64,000 nt of DNA, taken from contig NZ_FMBC01000021.1 of the NCBI RefSeq assembly GCF_900094795.1, positions 1 to 64,000 of the forward strand, written 5' to 3'. The stretch is from Kosakonia oryziphila (lineage in GTDB: Bacteria; Pseudomonadota; Gammaproteobacteria; Enterobacterales; Enterobacteriaceae). The notes beneath the pieces were generated by a model. It made no database searches. It was not told the DNA's origin and worked only from the letters and a program-made list of their open reading frames with translations. The translations under genes and the position numbers were made by a program. This document shows, one piece after another, positions 53,605-64,000 of this stretch. Position 1 is the first letter of the stretch. Each line of letters starts with the position of its first letter.

Positions 53605-53884
53605 GGACATCTCCTGTCATTGCAACCCCGTTATGGTAGCGCCCAAACGGCATGGTGGTAAGTCTGCGTGTCTGAATTCACGCGCTATTGCTCATTAAGC
53701 GAACGAATAACAGCATTTTGCTGCTGAGTATGTCGCCACATAACATCACTGAATTCAATACAACAGCCATTTTGCGATGCAGAGCAACTTCTCAAACCGT
53801 GAGTTTATTTATTACTGTTGCATGACAGAAATATTACTTATCTTTTCCGCCTGAGGATGTCATTGATAATTAAAGGAACCACTA

Positions 53885-54631
53885 ATGAAAAGACGTTTAC
53901 TTACCCTCTGCATTGCCAGTTTGTTCTCTATTAATGCCTTTGCGCTTGTCCCGGCGGGCAACGATGCCACCACAAAACCAGACCTCTACTACCTGAAAAA
54001 TGCGCAGGCGATTGACAGTCTGGCACTGCTGCCACCACCGCCGGAAGTGGGCAGCATTGCGTTTCTCAACGATCAGGCGCTGTATGAACAAGGCCGTCTG
54101 CTGCGCAACACTGAACGCGGTAAACAGGCGGCGGAAGATGCTAATCTGAGCGGCGGCGGCGTCGCCAATGCCTTCTCGACGGCATTCGGTTCAGCAATTA
54201 CTGAAAAAGATTCCCCGCAATTGCATAAACTGCTGACCAATATGATTGAGGATGCGGGCGATCTGGCGACGCGCGGAGCCAAACAGAAGTACATGCGCAT
54301 CCGCCCGTTTGCCTTCTATGGTGTGCCGACCTGCAATACCAAAGAGCAGGGTGAATTGTCGAAAAACGGCTCTTATCCTTCCGGACACACCTCGATTGGC
54401 TGGGCGACAGCGTTGGTGCTCGCAGAAATTAACCCGCAGCGACAGGATCAGATCCTCAAACGTGGCTACGATCTCGGGCAAAGCCGGGTAATTTGCGGCT
54501 ACCACTGGCAGAGTGATGTTGATGCCGCGCGGATCGTCGGTTCTGCCGTTGTCGCCACGCTGCACACCAACCCAGCATTCCAGCAGCAATTGCAGAAAGC
54601 CAAAGAGGAGTTTGCCGCGAAGAATAAGTAG
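53885..54631 (+). CDS. Class A non-specific acid phosphatase (PhoN/PhoC type)
   Basis: The product has 248 residues with signal peptide [20 protein letters not shown]. It has all three parts of the phosphatase motif shared with PAP2 enzymes: KYMRIRPF (K-x6-RP), the class A signature [12 protein letters not shown], and [14 protein letters not shown]. It should act in the periplasm, releasing phosphate from many monoesters. AAAGGAA lies eight bases before the ATG. In K-12 there is no gene here; in this genome it lies between selD and ydjA, followed by a REP unit. Salmonella phoN is itself horizontally acquired, and a similar origin is possible. Confidence 0.92.
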   Translation: MKRRLLTLCIASLFSINAFALVPAGNDATTKPDLYYLKNAQAIDSLALLPPPPEVGSIAFLNDQALYEQGRLLRNTERGKQAAEDANLSGGGVANAFSTAFGSAITEKDSPQLHKLLTNMIEDAGDLATRGAKQKYMRIRPFAFYGVPTCNTKEQGELSKNGSYPSGHTSIGWATALVLAEINPQRQDQILKRGYDLGQSRVICGYHWQSDVDAARIVGSAVVATLHTNPAFQQQLQKAKEEFAAKNK

Positions 54632-54643
54632 CGTATGCATAAG

Positions 54644-54678
54644 GCAGGCCGGATGGCGCTAACGCTTACCCGGCCTGC
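54644..54678. repeat. REP-like palindrome after the acid phosphatase gene
   Basis: GCAGGCCGG and CCGGCCTGC form a 9-bp perfect stem around ATGGCGCTAACGCTTAC, the standard REP arrangement, between convergent genes. Confidence 0.8.
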
Positions 54679-54695
54679 GAAAATAGATGCGGTGA

Positions 54696-55247
54696 TTAAA
54701 AACGCGTTACGAACGGAGCAATATTCGGAACCGTAACGGTGGTGGAGGCTTTCAGTTGCGGCGTGCCAAGGTACAGAAATCCGACGATTTTGTCCTGCTC
54801 GCGGCAAGTAAACGCCTCACGCACCTGCGGGCTGTCGGTCAGCGGGCCGGTACGCCAGATACCATTAAATCCCTGTGCCAGCGCTGCCATCTGCATCGCC
54901 ATCACTGCGCAACCAGCAGAAAGCAGTTGTTCCCACTGCGGTACTTTATGACCCACTTCACATTTAGCGACCACAGTAATAATCAGTGGCGCGCGTAGCG
55001 GTGAAGTGCGCGCTTTTTCAATGCCCTTCTCATCCTGGCCCGCCGCAATCGCGCCTTGCTCCAGCACCTTACCTAAACGTTCGCGCCCTTCGTCCTCAAT
55101 AACGAAAAAGTGCCACGGTTGCAGCGTACCGTGATCGGGTGCGCGCATACCGGCACGCAGAATGTTATCCAGTTGTTCACCCGCTGGTGCCGGTTCCGTC
55201 AGACGTGACGCGCTACGACGGTTGACGAGTAGTTCAAGTGCATCCAT
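54696..55247 (-). CDS. ydjA: Nitroreductase family protein YdjA
   Basis: YdjA is a compact FMN-dependent nitroreductase-fold oxidoreductase of uncertain physiological substrate. The product has 183 residues, as in K-12, and starts [23 protein letters not shown]-binding segments are [26 protein letters not shown] and [20 protein letters not shown]. It is divergent from sppA. Confidence 0.95.
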   Translation of the reverse strand: MDALELLVNRRSASRLTEPAPAGEQLDNILRAGMRAPDHGTLQPWHFFVIEDEGRERLGKVLEQGAIAAGQDEKGIEKARTSPLRAPLIITVVAKCEVGHKVPQWEQLLSAGCAVMAMQMAALAQGFNGIWRTGPLTDSPQVREAFTCREQDKIVGFLYLGTPQLKASTTVTVPNIAPFVTRF

Positions 55248-55409
55248 TAGTTAAACTCCTGTATTGAAATTTACTCTTAAAATTAACACGGACGTAGAAT
55301 TTGTTACAGAGCCGCAGGCGATTCCTGCTGACAAGAGGCGGCAGGGTAATTAGGATAACCACACTTCGCCGCGCGGGCAGCGGTGGCCTAAACAAACCAG
55401 GGAGAATAC

Positions 55410-57263
55410 ATGCGAACACTTTGGCGTTTTATTGCCGGTTTTTTTCGATGGAGCTGGCGGTTGCTGAACTTTACCCGCAATCTGGTGTTGAATTTGTTCT
55501 TTATCCTGCTGGTTCTGGTGGGCGTCGGGATCTGGATGCAGGTAAGCGACAGCAAAACCGAGCACAGCAATCGCGGCGCATTACTGCTGAATATCACTGG
55601 CGTGGTGGTCGATAAAACGTCAACCAGCGGACGTTTGGGCGCACTGGGCCGCCAGTTCTTTGGCGCCAGTTCCGATCGCCTGCAGGAGAATTCGCTGTTT
55701 GATATTGTTGAGACCATTCGCCAGGCGCAGCATGATCGCAATATCACCGGTATTGTGATAGATCTAAAAAACTTCGCCGGCGCCGATCAACCATCAATGC
55801 AGTATATCGGTAAAGCGCTGCGCGAGTTCCGCGACAGCGGTAAACCGATTTACGCCATTGGTGATAACTACAGCCAGGGCCAGTACTACCTTGCCAGCTT
55901 CGCCAATAAGATCTGGCTATCGCCGCAGGGTGTAGTGGATCTGCACGGTTTTGCCACCAATGGCCTCTACTACAAGACGCTGCTGGATAAACTGAAAGTC
56001 ACCACGCACGTATTCCGCGTCGGCACGTATAAATCTGCCGTTGAACCGTTTATTCGTGACGATATGTCTCCTGCCGCACGCGAAGCAGACAGCCGCTGGA
56101 TCAACGAGCTGTGGCAAAACTACCTTAATACCGTTGCTGCAAACCGCCAGATCACGGCGCAACAGGTCTTCCCTGGCGCGCAGGCGATGCTGGACGGTCT
56201 GCGCAAAGCCGATGGCGACACGGCAAAATATGCGCTCGACAACAAGCTGGTGGATGAGCTGGGTTCCGCTGCCGACGCCGAAAAAGCGATGACCAAACAG
56301 TTTGGCTGGAGCAGCGACGATAAAAACTTCCGCGCCGTCAGCATGTATGACTATCAGACGAAGAAACCGAGCGACGTCGGCGGTACCATTGCCGTGATCT
56401 TCGCTAATGGGGCCATCATGGATGGCGAAGAAACGGCGGGGAATGTCGGCGGCGATACCACGGCCGCACAGATCCGCGATGCGCGTCTTGATCCAAAAGT
56501 GAAAGCGATCGTCCTGCGGGTGAACAGCCCTGGCGGCAGCGTCAGCGCCTCCGAAATCATCCGATCTGAACTGGCGGCAGCAAAAGCGGCCGGCAAACCT
56601 GTGGTGGTGTCGATGGGTGGCATGGCGGCCTCCGGCGGCTACTGGATCTCGACGCCGGCGAATTACATCATCGCCAATGCCAGCACCCTGACCGGCTCGA
56701 TTGGTATTTTTGGCGTGATCAATACGCTGGAAAACAGCCTCGATACCATCGGCGTGCATACCGACGGCGTCGCTACGTCGCCACTGGCGGATGTCAGCAT
56801 GACCAAAGCGCTGCCTGACGCAGTTCAGCAGATGATGCAACTGAGCATCGATAACGGCTATAAGCGCTTTATCACGCTGGTCGCCCAGTCACGTAACAGC
56901 ACACCTGAACAAATCGATAAGATTGCCCAGGGTCATGTCTGGACAGGTCAGGATGCGAAAAACAACGGTCTGGTTGATGCACTGGGCGATTTCGACGATG
57001 CGCTGGCGAAAGCCGCGGAACTGGCGAAACTCAAGCAGTGGCATGTGGATTACTACGAAGAAGAACCGGGCTTCTTTGATCGGGTAATGGACAGCATGAC
57101 TGGTTCCGTGCGCGCGATGCTGCCGCAGGCGTTACAGGCTTACCTGCCTGCGCCGGTGGTCAGTGCTGCGCAGGAAGTAAAAGCCGAAACGGACAAACTG
57201 GCAGTGTTTAACGATCCACAAAATCGTTACGCCCTCTGTCTGAACTGCGCCAATATCCGCTAA
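55410..57263 (+). CDS. sppA: Signal peptide peptidase SppA (protease IV)
   Basis: SppA degrades signal peptides left in the inner membrane. The product has 617 residues (618 in K-12). One N-terminal membrane anchor is visible ([20 protein letters not shown]). It is a double-domain S49 peptidase: the Lys of the dyad is in [13 protein letters not shown] of the first domain, and the catalytic Ser in [18 protein letters not shown] of the second. A terminator follows. Confidence 0.97.
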   Translation: MRTLWRFIAGFFRWSWRLLNFTRNLVLNLFFILLVLVGVGIWMQVSDSKTEHSNRGALLLNITGVVVDKTSTSGRLGALGRQFFGASSDRLQENSLFDIVETIRQAQHDRNITGIVIDLKNFAGADQPSMQYIGKALREFRDSGKPIYAIGDNYSQGQYYLASFANKIWLSPQGVVDLHGFATNGLYYKTLLDKLKVTTHVFRVGTYKSAVEPFIRDDMSPAAREADSRWINELWQNYLNTVAANRQITAQQVFPGAQAMLDGLRKADGDTAKYALDNKLVDELGSAADAEKAMTKQFGWSSDDKNFRAVSMYDYQTKKPSDVGGTIAVIFANGAIMDGEETAGNVGGDTTAAQIRDARLDPKVKAIVLRVNSPGGSVSASEIIRSELAAAKAAGKPVVVSMGGMAASGGYWISTPANYIIANASTLTGSIGIFGVINTLENSLDTIGVHTDGVATSPLADVSMTKALPDAVQQMMQLSIDNGYKRFITLVAQSRNSTPEQIDKIAQGHVWTGQDAKNNGLVDALGDFDDALAKAAELAKLKQWHVDYYEEEPGFFDRVMDSMTGSVRAMLPQALQAYLPAPVVSAAQEVKAETDKLAVFNDPQNRYALCLNCANIR

Positions 57264-57278
57264 ACTCACCTCACACGT

Positions 57279-57303
57279 CCCCTCCACCGGAGGGGATTTT
57301 TTT
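57279..57303 (+). terminator. sppA terminator
   Basis: CCCCTCC-ACC-GGAGGGG is followed by ATTTTTTT, 16 bases past the sppA stop. ansA begins 22 bases later. Confidence 0.85.
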
Positions 57304-57324
57304 AGATGCGGCAAGAACGAAACC

Positions 57325-58341
57325 ATGCAAAAAAAATCTATTTACGTTGCTTATACCGGCGGTACCATTGGTATGCAACGCTCAGAACACGGTTATGTGC
57401 CGGTTTCCGGCCACCTGCAACGTCAACTGGCGCTGATGCCGGAGTTTCATCGCCCGGAGATGCCGGATTTCACCATTCACGAATATGCCCCGCTGATGGA
57501 CTCTTCCGATATGACGCCGGAAGACTGGCAGCATATTGCTGACGATATAAAAGCGCATTACGACAAGTACGACGGTTTTGTCATTCTGCACGGCACCGAC
57601 ACCATGGCGTACACCGCGTCAGCACTGTCGTTTATGCTGGAAAATCTTGGCAAACCAGTAATTGTGACAGGGTCACAAATCCCGCTCGCCGAACTTCGCT
57701 CCGACGGGCAAATTAATCTGCTGAACGCGCTGTATGTGGCGGCAAACTTCCCGATTAACGAAGTGACGCTGTTCTTCAACAATCGTCTCTATCGCGGCAA
57801 CCGCACCACCAAAGCACATGCGGACGGTTTTGATGCTTTCGCTTCGCCGAATCTGCCGCCGCTGCTGGAAGCCGGTATTCACATTCGCCGCCTCAATACG
57901 CCGCCTGCGCCGCACACGGTGGGAGAGTTGATCGTACATCCTATTATCCCGCAACCGATTGGCGTAGTGACGATTTATCCGGGGATCTCCGCCGATGTGG
58001 TACGTAATTTCCTGCTTCAGCCGGTAAAAGCATTAATTCTGCGTTCCTATGGTGTGGGAAATGCGCCGCAAAATGGCGAGTTCCTGAAAGCCTTACAGGA
58101 TGCCAGCGCACGCGGCATTGTGGTGGTCAATCTGACGCAATGTATGTCTGGCAAGGTGAATATGGGCGGTTACGCCACCGGCAACGCTCTCGCCCACGCC
58201 GGGGTAATTGGCGGCGCGGATATGACCGTCGAAGCCACACTGACCAAACTGCACTACCTGCTGAGCCAGCAGCTTGATGCGGACGCTATACGTACCGCCA
58301 TGATGCAAAATCTGCGCGGTGAATTAACGCCGGATGAGTGA
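57325..58341 (+). CDS. ansA: Cytoplasmic L-asparaginase I
   Basis: AnsA hydrolyses asparagine to aspartate and ammonia in the cytoplasm. The product has 338 residues, the K-12 length, and starts MQKKSIYVAYTGGTIGMQRS without a signal peptide. The two active-site Thr motifs are YTGGTIGM and FVILHGTDTMAYTASALSFM. Its stop overlaps the open frame of pncA; the two form the ansA-pncA operon. Confidence 0.97.
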   Translation: MQKKSIYVAYTGGTIGMQRSEHGYVPVSGHLQRQLALMPEFHRPEMPDFTIHEYAPLMDSSDMTPEDWQHIADDIKAHYDKYDGFVILHGTDTMAYTASALSFMLENLGKPVIVTGSQIPLAELRSDGQINLLNALYVAANFPINEVTLFFNNRLYRGNRTTKAHADGFDAFASPNLPPLLEAGIHIRRLNTPPAPHTVGELIVHPIIPQPIGVVTIYPGISADVVRNFLLQPVKALILRSYGVGNAPQNGEFLKALQDASARGIVVVNLTQCMSGKVNMGGYATGNALAHAGVIGGADMTVEATLTKLHYLLSQQLDADAIRTAMMQNLRGELTPDE

Positions 58342-58351
58342 GGAGGTTTGT

Positions 58352-58993
58352 ATGACGCAGCGTGCTTTACTGTTGGTCGATATCCAGAATGATTTTTGCG
58401 CTGGCGGTGCGCTGGCCGTAGCCGAAGGTGACAATACCGTGGATATCGCCAATACCTTGATCGACTGGTGCAAATCACGCGGCGATGCGGTACTGGCAAG
58501 CCAGGACTGGCACCCCGCCAACCATGGCAGCTTTGCCAGCCAGCACGGGGTTGCCCCGTTCAGTACCGGCGAACTGGACGGCTTAGCGCAAACCTTCTGG
58601 CCGGATCACTGTGTGCAGAACAGTGACGGCGCGGCGCTACACCCGCTGCTGAATCAGCAGGCAATTGATGAAGTGTTTCGCAAAGGTGAAGATCCGAGGA
58701 TCGACAGTTACAGCGCGTTTTTCGATAACGATCACCGCAAAGCGACGGCACTGCACGGCTGGCTGCAACAGCACGGTATTCGCGAGTTAATCGTGCTGGG
58801 GCTGGCCACTGACTACTGCGTCAAATTCAGCGTGCTGGATGCATTGCGACTGGGCTACGATGTCAGCGTGATCACTGATGGCTGCCGGGGCGTCAATATC
58901 CAGCCACAGGACAGCACGCGGGCATTTATGGAGATGGCGGTAGAAGGTGCCACGCTCTATACACTGGCGGACTGGCAGGAAACACACGCCTGA
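58352..58993 (+). CDS. pncA: Nicotinamidase
   Basis: PncA deamidates nicotinamide to nicotinate for NAD salvage. The product has 213 residues from MTQRALLLVDIQNDFCAGGA, with AGGAGG six bases before the ATG at 58352; the ATG-like 58334 start is not used. The catalytic Asp is in LLLVDIQNDF, metal-binding residues in SQDWHPANHGSF, and the catalytic Cys in LATDYCVKFSVLDAL. It begins ten bases after ansA. Confidence 0.97.
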   Translation: MTQRALLLVDIQNDFCAGGALAVAEGDNTVDIANTLIDWCKSRGDAVLASQDWHPANHGSFASQHGVAPFSTGELDGLAQTFWPDHCVQNSDGAALHPLLNQQAIDEVFRKGEDPRIDSYSAFFDNDHRKATALHGWLQQHGIRELIVLGLATDYCVKFSVLDALRLGYDVSVITDGCRGVNIQPQDSTRAFMEMAVEGATLYTLADWQETHA

Positions 58994-59083
58994 GGGGAAA
59001 GAGCCGGACGGCGGCTAGCACCTGTCCGGCTTATATTTTACAGGCCAGATAAGGCAAAGCCGCCCTCCGGCATCATGCGGCGC
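58994..59083. repeat. REP-type sequence after pncA
   Basis: AGCCGGAC (59002-59009) and GTCCGGCT (59024-59031) pair around GGCGGCTAGCACCT. A second GC-rich copy (AGATAAGGC, then CCGCCCTCCGGCATC) follows before yeaC. This looks like a short REP cluster between convergent genes. The ydjE-ydjJ genes found at this place in K-12 are absent. Confidence 0.65.
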
Positions 59084-59359
59084 TTATGACTTAAACGTTG
59101 CTATCGGCTTCGGCGTAATGCCGAAATCCTCTTTCAACTGTTGCTTACTTTTCATCACCATCTGCCCGTTGGTGTCGATGGTCATGTGCTGCGCCTGCGT
59201 ATTGTTGCGCGCCTGCCATAACATCACTAGTTGCAGGCTGTTCTCTTTTTGCTCCGATGTCAGCGCCACGCCGTCTGGCCATTTTCCTACTTCAACGGCC
59301 GTTACCAGTCGCTGGTAGATTTCCGGCGTCATACTGTTAACAATTTGTTCGAGATCCAT
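59084..59359 (-). CDS. yeaC: YeaC, DUF1315 family protein
   Basis: The product has 91 residues from MDLEQIVNSMTPEIYQRLVT, and contains VEVGKWPDGVALTSEQKENSLQLVMLWQAR, the DUF1315 core; function unknown. ATG 59359 has GGAG nine bases upstream and matches the K-12 start (MNLDDIINSM); earlier starts at 59368 and 59401 are less likely. It follows msrB by 38 bases on the same strand and is probably co-transcribed. Confidence 0.92.
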   Translation of the reverse strand: MDLEQIVNSMTPEIYQRLVTAVEVGKWPDGVALTSEQKENSLQLVMLWQARNNTQAQHMTIDTNGQMVMKSKQQLKEDFGITPKPIATFKS

Positions 59360-59397
59360 ATTAGTCATCTCCGTGGAATAATAGCTGAATCGATTTT

Positions 59398-59811
59398 TCA
59401 ACCATGAGTCCGGGTACCGTCTTCATCATCCGTGAAACTCAGCGAGGCGGAGTTCACGCAATAACGCTCCCCGGTCGGCTGCGGGCCGTCCGGGAAGACA
59501 TGGCCCAGATGTGCATCACATTTCCCGCAGCGAATTTCTATGCGCTGCATACCGTGGGAATTGTCATTGATGTAGCGGATCGCGTCTTCGCTCACCGGTT
59601 CGAAAAAACTCGGCCAGCCACAGCCTGAATCATACTTAGTTTGGGAGTTGAACAGCGCAGCATCACATACCAGGCAATGGTAAACGCCATCACGTTTGTT
59701 ATGCAGCAGATGGCCAGTGAAAGGGGGTTCTGTGCCATGATTTTGCGTCACGTAAAACTGCATTTCAGTCAGATCTTTTCTCAGGTCGTCTTCGGAGGAA
59801 TTCTTCGGCAT
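59398..59811 (-). CDS. msrB: Peptide methionine-R-sulfoxide reductase
   Basis: MsrB reduces the R form of methionine sulfoxide in proteins. The product has 137 residues from [20 protein letters not shown], the K-12 length; a GTG at 59817 would add two. Two zinc-binding CxxC pairs are seen (CLVCDAALF and [12 protein letters not shown]), along with [10 protein letters not shown] and the catalytic Cys in [11 protein letters not shown]. It is divergent from gapA. Confidence 0.96.
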   Translation of the reverse strand: MPKNSSEDDLRKDLTEMQFYVTQNHGTEPPFTGHLLHNKRDGVYHCLVCDAALFNSQTKYDSGCGWPSFFEPVSEDAIRYINDNSHGMQRIEIRCGKCDAHLGHVFPDGPQPTGERYCVNSASLSFTDDEDGTRTHG

Positions 59812-61150
<1,339 letters not shown>

Positions 61151-61172
61151 GTTGAGATGAGAACATGATCTG

Positions 61173-61201
61173 AAAGAGCGACTTCGGTCGCTCTTTTTTT
61201 T
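61173..61201 (+). terminator. gapA terminator
   Basis: AAAGAGCGAC-TTCG-GTCGCTCTTT, a 10-bp perfect stem with a UUCG tetraloop and T run, 22 bases past the gapA stop. Confidence 0.95.
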
Positions 61202-61226
61202 GTTTTCAAGACAGAGGATTGCGTTA

Positions 61227-62111
61227 ATGATTACAAAAATTTTTGCACTTCCGGTACTCGAAAAAATTACCCCAACGCTTACTCGCCGTAAAATGGACGA
61301 ACTGGATGTGTTAGTCGTTGAACATCCGCAGGTTAAAGCTGCCTTTACCTTACAGGGCGCACATCTGCTCTGCTGGAAACCGCAGAGCGAACAGGAAGTT
61401 TTGTGGCTGAGCGGCAACACCCCGTTTAAAAATGGCATCGCAATCCGTGGCGGTATTCCGGTGTGCTGGCCCTGGTTTGGCCCGGCAAAACAGCAAGGGT
61501 TACCTGCACACGGTTTTGCACGCAATCTGCCGTGGACGCTGAAAGCGCATAATGAAGATGCAAACGGAGTGGTGCTGACTTTTGAACTGCAAAGCAGCGA
61601 TGCCTCGCGCAAATTCTGGCCGCATGACTTTACCCTGTATGCACGCTATAAACTTGGCGCGACCTGTGAAATTGAGCTGGAAGCCCACGGTGAGTTTGAA
61701 ACTACCTCTGCCCTGCACACCTACTTCAACGTTGGTGATATCGCCGCGGTGAAAGTGAGCGGGCTGGGCGATCGCTTTATCGATAAAGTGAATGACGCAA
61801 AAGAAGATGTGCTGGCCGATGGCGTACAGACCTTCCCGGATCGTACCGATCGCGTCTATCTGAACGCTGAAGGTTGCAGCCTGATTCATGATGGCGCGCT
61901 GAACCGCACGATTGAAGTAACCCACAGCCATAACGCCAACGTGGTGGCCTGGAACCCGGGCCCGGCTCTCTCCGTCAGCATGGCCGACATGCCGGACGAT
62001 GGCTATAAAACCTTTGTCTGTGTGGAATCGGTCAATGCCACCATCGCGCAAAAAGCGACTGCCGAAAAACCGTCCCGCCTTGCACAGAACATCCGCGTGG
62101 TTAAACGCTGA
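61227..62111 (+). CDS. yeaD: Glucose-6-phosphate 1-epimerase family protein YeaD
   Basis: YeaD is an aldose-1-epimerase-like protein of the D-hexose-6-phosphate mutarotase family. The product has 294 residues from MITKIFALPVLEKITPTLTR, the K-12 length; nine upstream codons are open but sit in the gapA terminator. Conserved segments are GGIPVCWPWFGPAKQQGLPAHGFARN (catalytic His), TSALHTYFNVGDI and WNPGPALSVSMADMPDDGYK. It follows gapA on the same strand. Confidence 0.95.
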   Translation: MITKIFALPVLEKITPTLTRRKMDELDVLVVEHPQVKAAFTLQGAHLLCWKPQSEQEVLWLSGNTPFKNGIAIRGGIPVCWPWFGPAKQQGLPAHGFARNLPWTLKAHNEDANGVVLTFELQSSDASRKFWPHDFTLYARYKLGATCEIELEAHGEFETTSALHTYFNVGDIAAVKVSGLGDRFIDKVNDAKEDVLADGVQTFPDRTDRVYLNAEGCSLIHDGALNRTIEVTHSHNANVVAWNPGPALSVSMADMPDDGYKTFVCVESVNATIAQKATAEKPSRLAQNIRVVKR

Positions 62112-62122
62112 TCCACTGCCTA

Positions 62123-62142
62123 CCCTCTCCCGCAGGAGAGGG
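62123..62142. terminator. Inverted repeat after yeaD
   Basis: CCCTCTCC-CGCA-GGAGAGGG, an 8-bp perfect stem between convergent yeaD and yeaE. It lacks a T run, so its role as a terminator is only probable. Confidence 0.5.
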
Positions 62143-62155
62143 TTAAAGCGCGTTA

Positions 62156-63013
62156 TTACACAACATCGAGCGGCGTTTTACGGTTGGGTGCCGGAAACGC
62201 GTTATCGAGTCGCGCCAAATCATCTGCACTGAGTACGATTTTCGACGCTGCCGCATTTTCCTCGACATGCGCCACGCTCGCCGCTTTGGGAATTGCCATC
62301 ACTCCCTTATGACTGATGACCCAAGCCAGCAGAATTTGCGCCGTGCTGGCGCGGTGCGCATGGGCGAGATCCTTCACCACACTGCTTTCCAGTAAACCCT
62401 CTCGCAGACGCCCGGCCTGCGCCAGCGGACAATACGCCATAACAGGCATTGCCTGTTGCTGGCACCAGGGCAGTAAATCGAATTCAATCCCACGGGAACC
62501 GAGATGATACAGCACCTGATCGGTAGCACAGGCTTTGCCGCCGCTGATGCGTGAAAGTTCCTGCATATCGCTGTAATCGAGGTTAGAGACACCCCAGCGA
62601 CGGATTTTACCCTGCTGCATCAGCGTTTCCATCACCTCGACAGTTTCGGCAAGCGAGTAGTTGCCGCGCCAGTGCAGCAGATAGAGATCGAGTACATCGG
62701 TTTTCAGGCGACGTAAGCTCGCTTCACAGGCCGCAATCGCTTTTTTACCGGCTGCATTCCACGGATAGACTTTGGAGACCAAAAACACCTTATCGCGCAA
62801 ACCGCCCTGTAGTGCTTCGCCGACCACCTCTTCAGCGCCACCTTCCGCGTACATTTCAGCGGTATCGATCAACGTCAGCCCCAGATCTATGCCCGCCCGG
62901 ATCGCATCCACTTCTTTAGGTCGCGCACGTGAATTTTCACCCATATACCATGTGCCCTGGCCGATCGCGGGTAGCGTTGCGTTATCGGTAAAAACGATGT
63001 TTTTCTCTGCCAT
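62156..63013 (-). CDS. yeaE: Aldo-keto reductase YeaE (methylglyoxal reductase)
   Basis: YeaE reduces methylglyoxal and related aldehydes with NADPH. The product has 285 residues from MAEKNIVFTDNATLPAIGQG, with GGGGAG six bases before the ATG; 16 further upstream codons lie in the preceding terminator. The AKR tetrad is seen: LIDTAEMYAEGGAEEVVG (Asp, Tyr), FLVSKVYPWNA (Lys) and YLLHWRG (His). GVMAIPKAASVAHVEENAAA binds the cofactor. Confidence 0.95.
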   Translation of the reverse strand: MAEKNIVFTDNATLPAIGQGTWYMGENSRARPKEVDAIRAGIDLGLTLIDTAEMYAEGGAEEVVGEALQGGLRDKVFLVSKVYPWNAAGKKAIAACEASLRRLKTDVLDLYLLHWRGNYSLAETVEVMETLMQQGKIRRWGVSNLDYSDMQELSRISGGKACATDQVLYHLGSRGIEFDLLPWCQQQAMPVMAYCPLAQAGRLREGLLESSVVKDLAHAHRASTAQILLAWVISHKGVMAIPKAASVAHVEENAAASKIVLSADDLARLDNAFPAPNRKTPLDVV

Positions 63014-63048
63014 TTTCTCCCCCTGCGATAAATGCACCACCGTAAAAC

Positions 63049-63073
63049 AAAACAGGGCCAAAGGCCCTGTTTT
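63049..63073 (-). terminator. mipA terminator
   Basis: AAAACAGGGCC / GGCCCTGTTTT, an 11-bp perfect stem with loop AAA. T runs on both strands; it lies 31 bases past the mipA stop. Confidence 0.9.
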
Positions 63074-63104
63074 GATGCACAGATTGCGCTATTCAAATGC
63101 ACAA

Positions 63105-63851
63105 TCAGAAGCGGTAGGTCACACCCGTGAATAACAAGCCAGTCCAGGACTTATCCACCATTGGACTGTCTTTAATTTCACTCGACAAATGGGTATAGCG
63201 ACCACTGCCGTAGATACTCCAGCTATCGGTCAGGCGGTAGTTGACACTCAGCTCAAGATACGGGTTCAAACTGCTACCGGGATCGTAGCTGTTTAAACCG
63301 CTGCGACGCGCTTCAGAAGCCGAGACGCCATAATAGTAATCATTCTGGTTGTTGCTATTCCACTCGACGCCAATTCCCGGCGTCACCATCAGACCGCCGT
63401 TATGGTATGTGTACAACCACGCGGCATCCCCGGTGATGCCATTACTGTTATCCAGCACATCGCCAGCAAGCGAGGTGCGCAGAAAACCATACGGCGTGTT
63501 ATGAATATACGACAGCCCCGCCATCACGGTCGCATTACGGCGATCCAATTGGCGTAACTGATTATTATTACTGTCTTTTGGTTTAAACCGCCAAGGCGAG
63601 TAATAGGCCGTAATCGATAGTTTATCCGCCTTATCATTCCACAGATAGTAGCCGCCACCGATGCCACGAAACCAGAAATCATCGCCTTCATAGGTGAACA
63701 CCGGAATAGGCAGTACATCCCTGTCATACTGTTTGTACGGCATTTCCACGACGCCCACACCAGCGCCCAGGGAAAAGGTATTTTCTGCATTCGCCGCAAA
63801 GGCGGAACCAGCAGTCAGCACACCCAGTGCCAGGAGTTTGAGTTTGGTCAC
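63105..63851 (-). CDS. mipA: MltA-interacting outer membrane protein MipA
   Basis: MipA is an outer-membrane beta-barrel that links lytic transglycosylase MltA to penicillin-binding protein 1B in E. coli. The product has 248 residues, as in K-12, with signal peptide MTKLKLLALGVLTAGSAFAA. Family segments are FSLGAGVGVVEMPYKQYDRD, DFWFRGIGGGYYLWND and GLLFTGVTYRF at the end, a typical C-terminal barrel strand ending in Phe. It is clearly diverged from K-12 MipA in the loops. Confidence 0.95.
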   Translation of the reverse strand: MTKLKLLALGVLTAGSAFAANAENTFSLGAGVGVVEMPYKQYDRDVLPIPVFTYEGDDFWFRGIGGGYYLWNDKADKLSITAYYSPWRFKPKDSNNNQLRQLDRRNATVMAGLSYIHNTPYGFLRTSLAGDVLDNSNGITGDAAWLYTYHNGGLMVTPGIGVEWNSNNQNDYYYGVSASEARRSGLNSYDPGSSLNPYLELSVNYRLTDSWSIYGSGRYTHLSSEIKDSPMVDKSWTGLLFTGVTYRF

Positions 63852-64000
63852 AGTCCTTCCTTTCCTGTAGTCAAATAATTGGCGCTAAAAGTTTAACCTC
63901 CTACGACATCCTGCCCAAATTTTTTTACCTGAACATGACAAAAAAGGCGCTAATTGTTCAAAGCGCCTTACTTGATGTATCCTGTGCGGCCAAACACTGC
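63852..64000. other. Upstream region of mipA to the window end
   Basis: AT-rich spacer with the mipA promoter. A hairpin-like AAGGCGC (63943-63949) and GCGCCTT (63962-63968) with a 12-base loop lies near the end and may terminate a gene outside the window. No coding frame is supported. Confidence 0.4.

Noticed and set aside
53810-53840. Possible PhoP box upstream of the acid phosphatase gene (GTTTA, then TGTTG)
   Set aside because: The two half-sites are not at the 11-base spacing of real PhoP boxes and the second matches poorly.

Overview
The window is chromosomal DNA from a member of the Enterobacteriaceae. Gene order from ppsA to mipA follows the 37-40 minute region of Escherichia coli K-12 almost gene for gene, and most products can be aligned to K-12 proteins from memory. 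The proteins are too diverged for E. coli itself (Spy, YdiV, YdiY, NudG, YnjH and MipA all differ at many positions). Several K-12 blocks are absent: hemP/ydiE, ydjO, the chb operon, ydjX-ynjD and ydjE-ydjJ. Genes not found here in K-12 are present: fumD, a GT9 glycosyltransferase, a kduD paralogue, a colicin-type immunity gene and a class A acid phosphatase. This suggests an Enterobacter/Kosakonia/Leclercia-like genus, but the genus is not proven.

Region by region. 1-311 is the 3' end of an IS256-family element. 319-3300 is a collapsed lambdoid prophage: a DUF1493 pair, a terminase small subunit fused to an unknown phage protein, DUF1364 and DUF1367 genes, and a RecT tail. 3407-8515 holds ppsA, ppsR and aroH (gluconeogenesis and aromatic amino acid synthesis). 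8557-13886 holds selO, ydiV, nlpC and btuDEC. 13986-21131 is the translation cluster ihfA-pheT-pheS-pheM-rplT-rpmI-infC-thrS, with its regulatory leaders (pheM attenuator, AUU start of infC, tRNA-like thrS operator). 21200-24300 is an accessory patch: an orphan glycosyltransferase, a 40-residue membrane peptide, fumD, a flagellin C-terminal fragment and a 71-residue exported protein. 24524-35178 holds ydiY, pfkB, ydiZ, yniA, yniB, hxpB, the kduD paralogue with a KdgR-like operator, ydjM, tcyP, cedA and katE.

35366-36072 is a second accessory patch with an orphan bacteriocin immunity gene, a 50-codon ORF and a possible small RNA. 36073-39883 holds osmE, nadE, cho, ves and spy. 40197-46222 is the complete arginine succinyltransferase operon astCADBE behind a sigma-54 type promoter. 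46657-48731 is xthA, a short ynjE-like sulfurtransferase and nudG, closely packed. Then follow ynjH, gdhA, selD-topB, a phoN-type acid phosphatase, ydjA, sppA, ansA-pncA, msrB-yeaC, gapA-yeaD, yeaE and mipA.

No clearly new multi-gene system is visible. The best leads are the flagellin remnant too short for ordinary ORF cut-offs, the kduD paralogue with a KdgR-like site, the orphan immunity gene beside a candidate sRNA, and the prophage whose deletion joints can be read almost to the base. Family assignments come from recognition of protein sequence, not from database searches.
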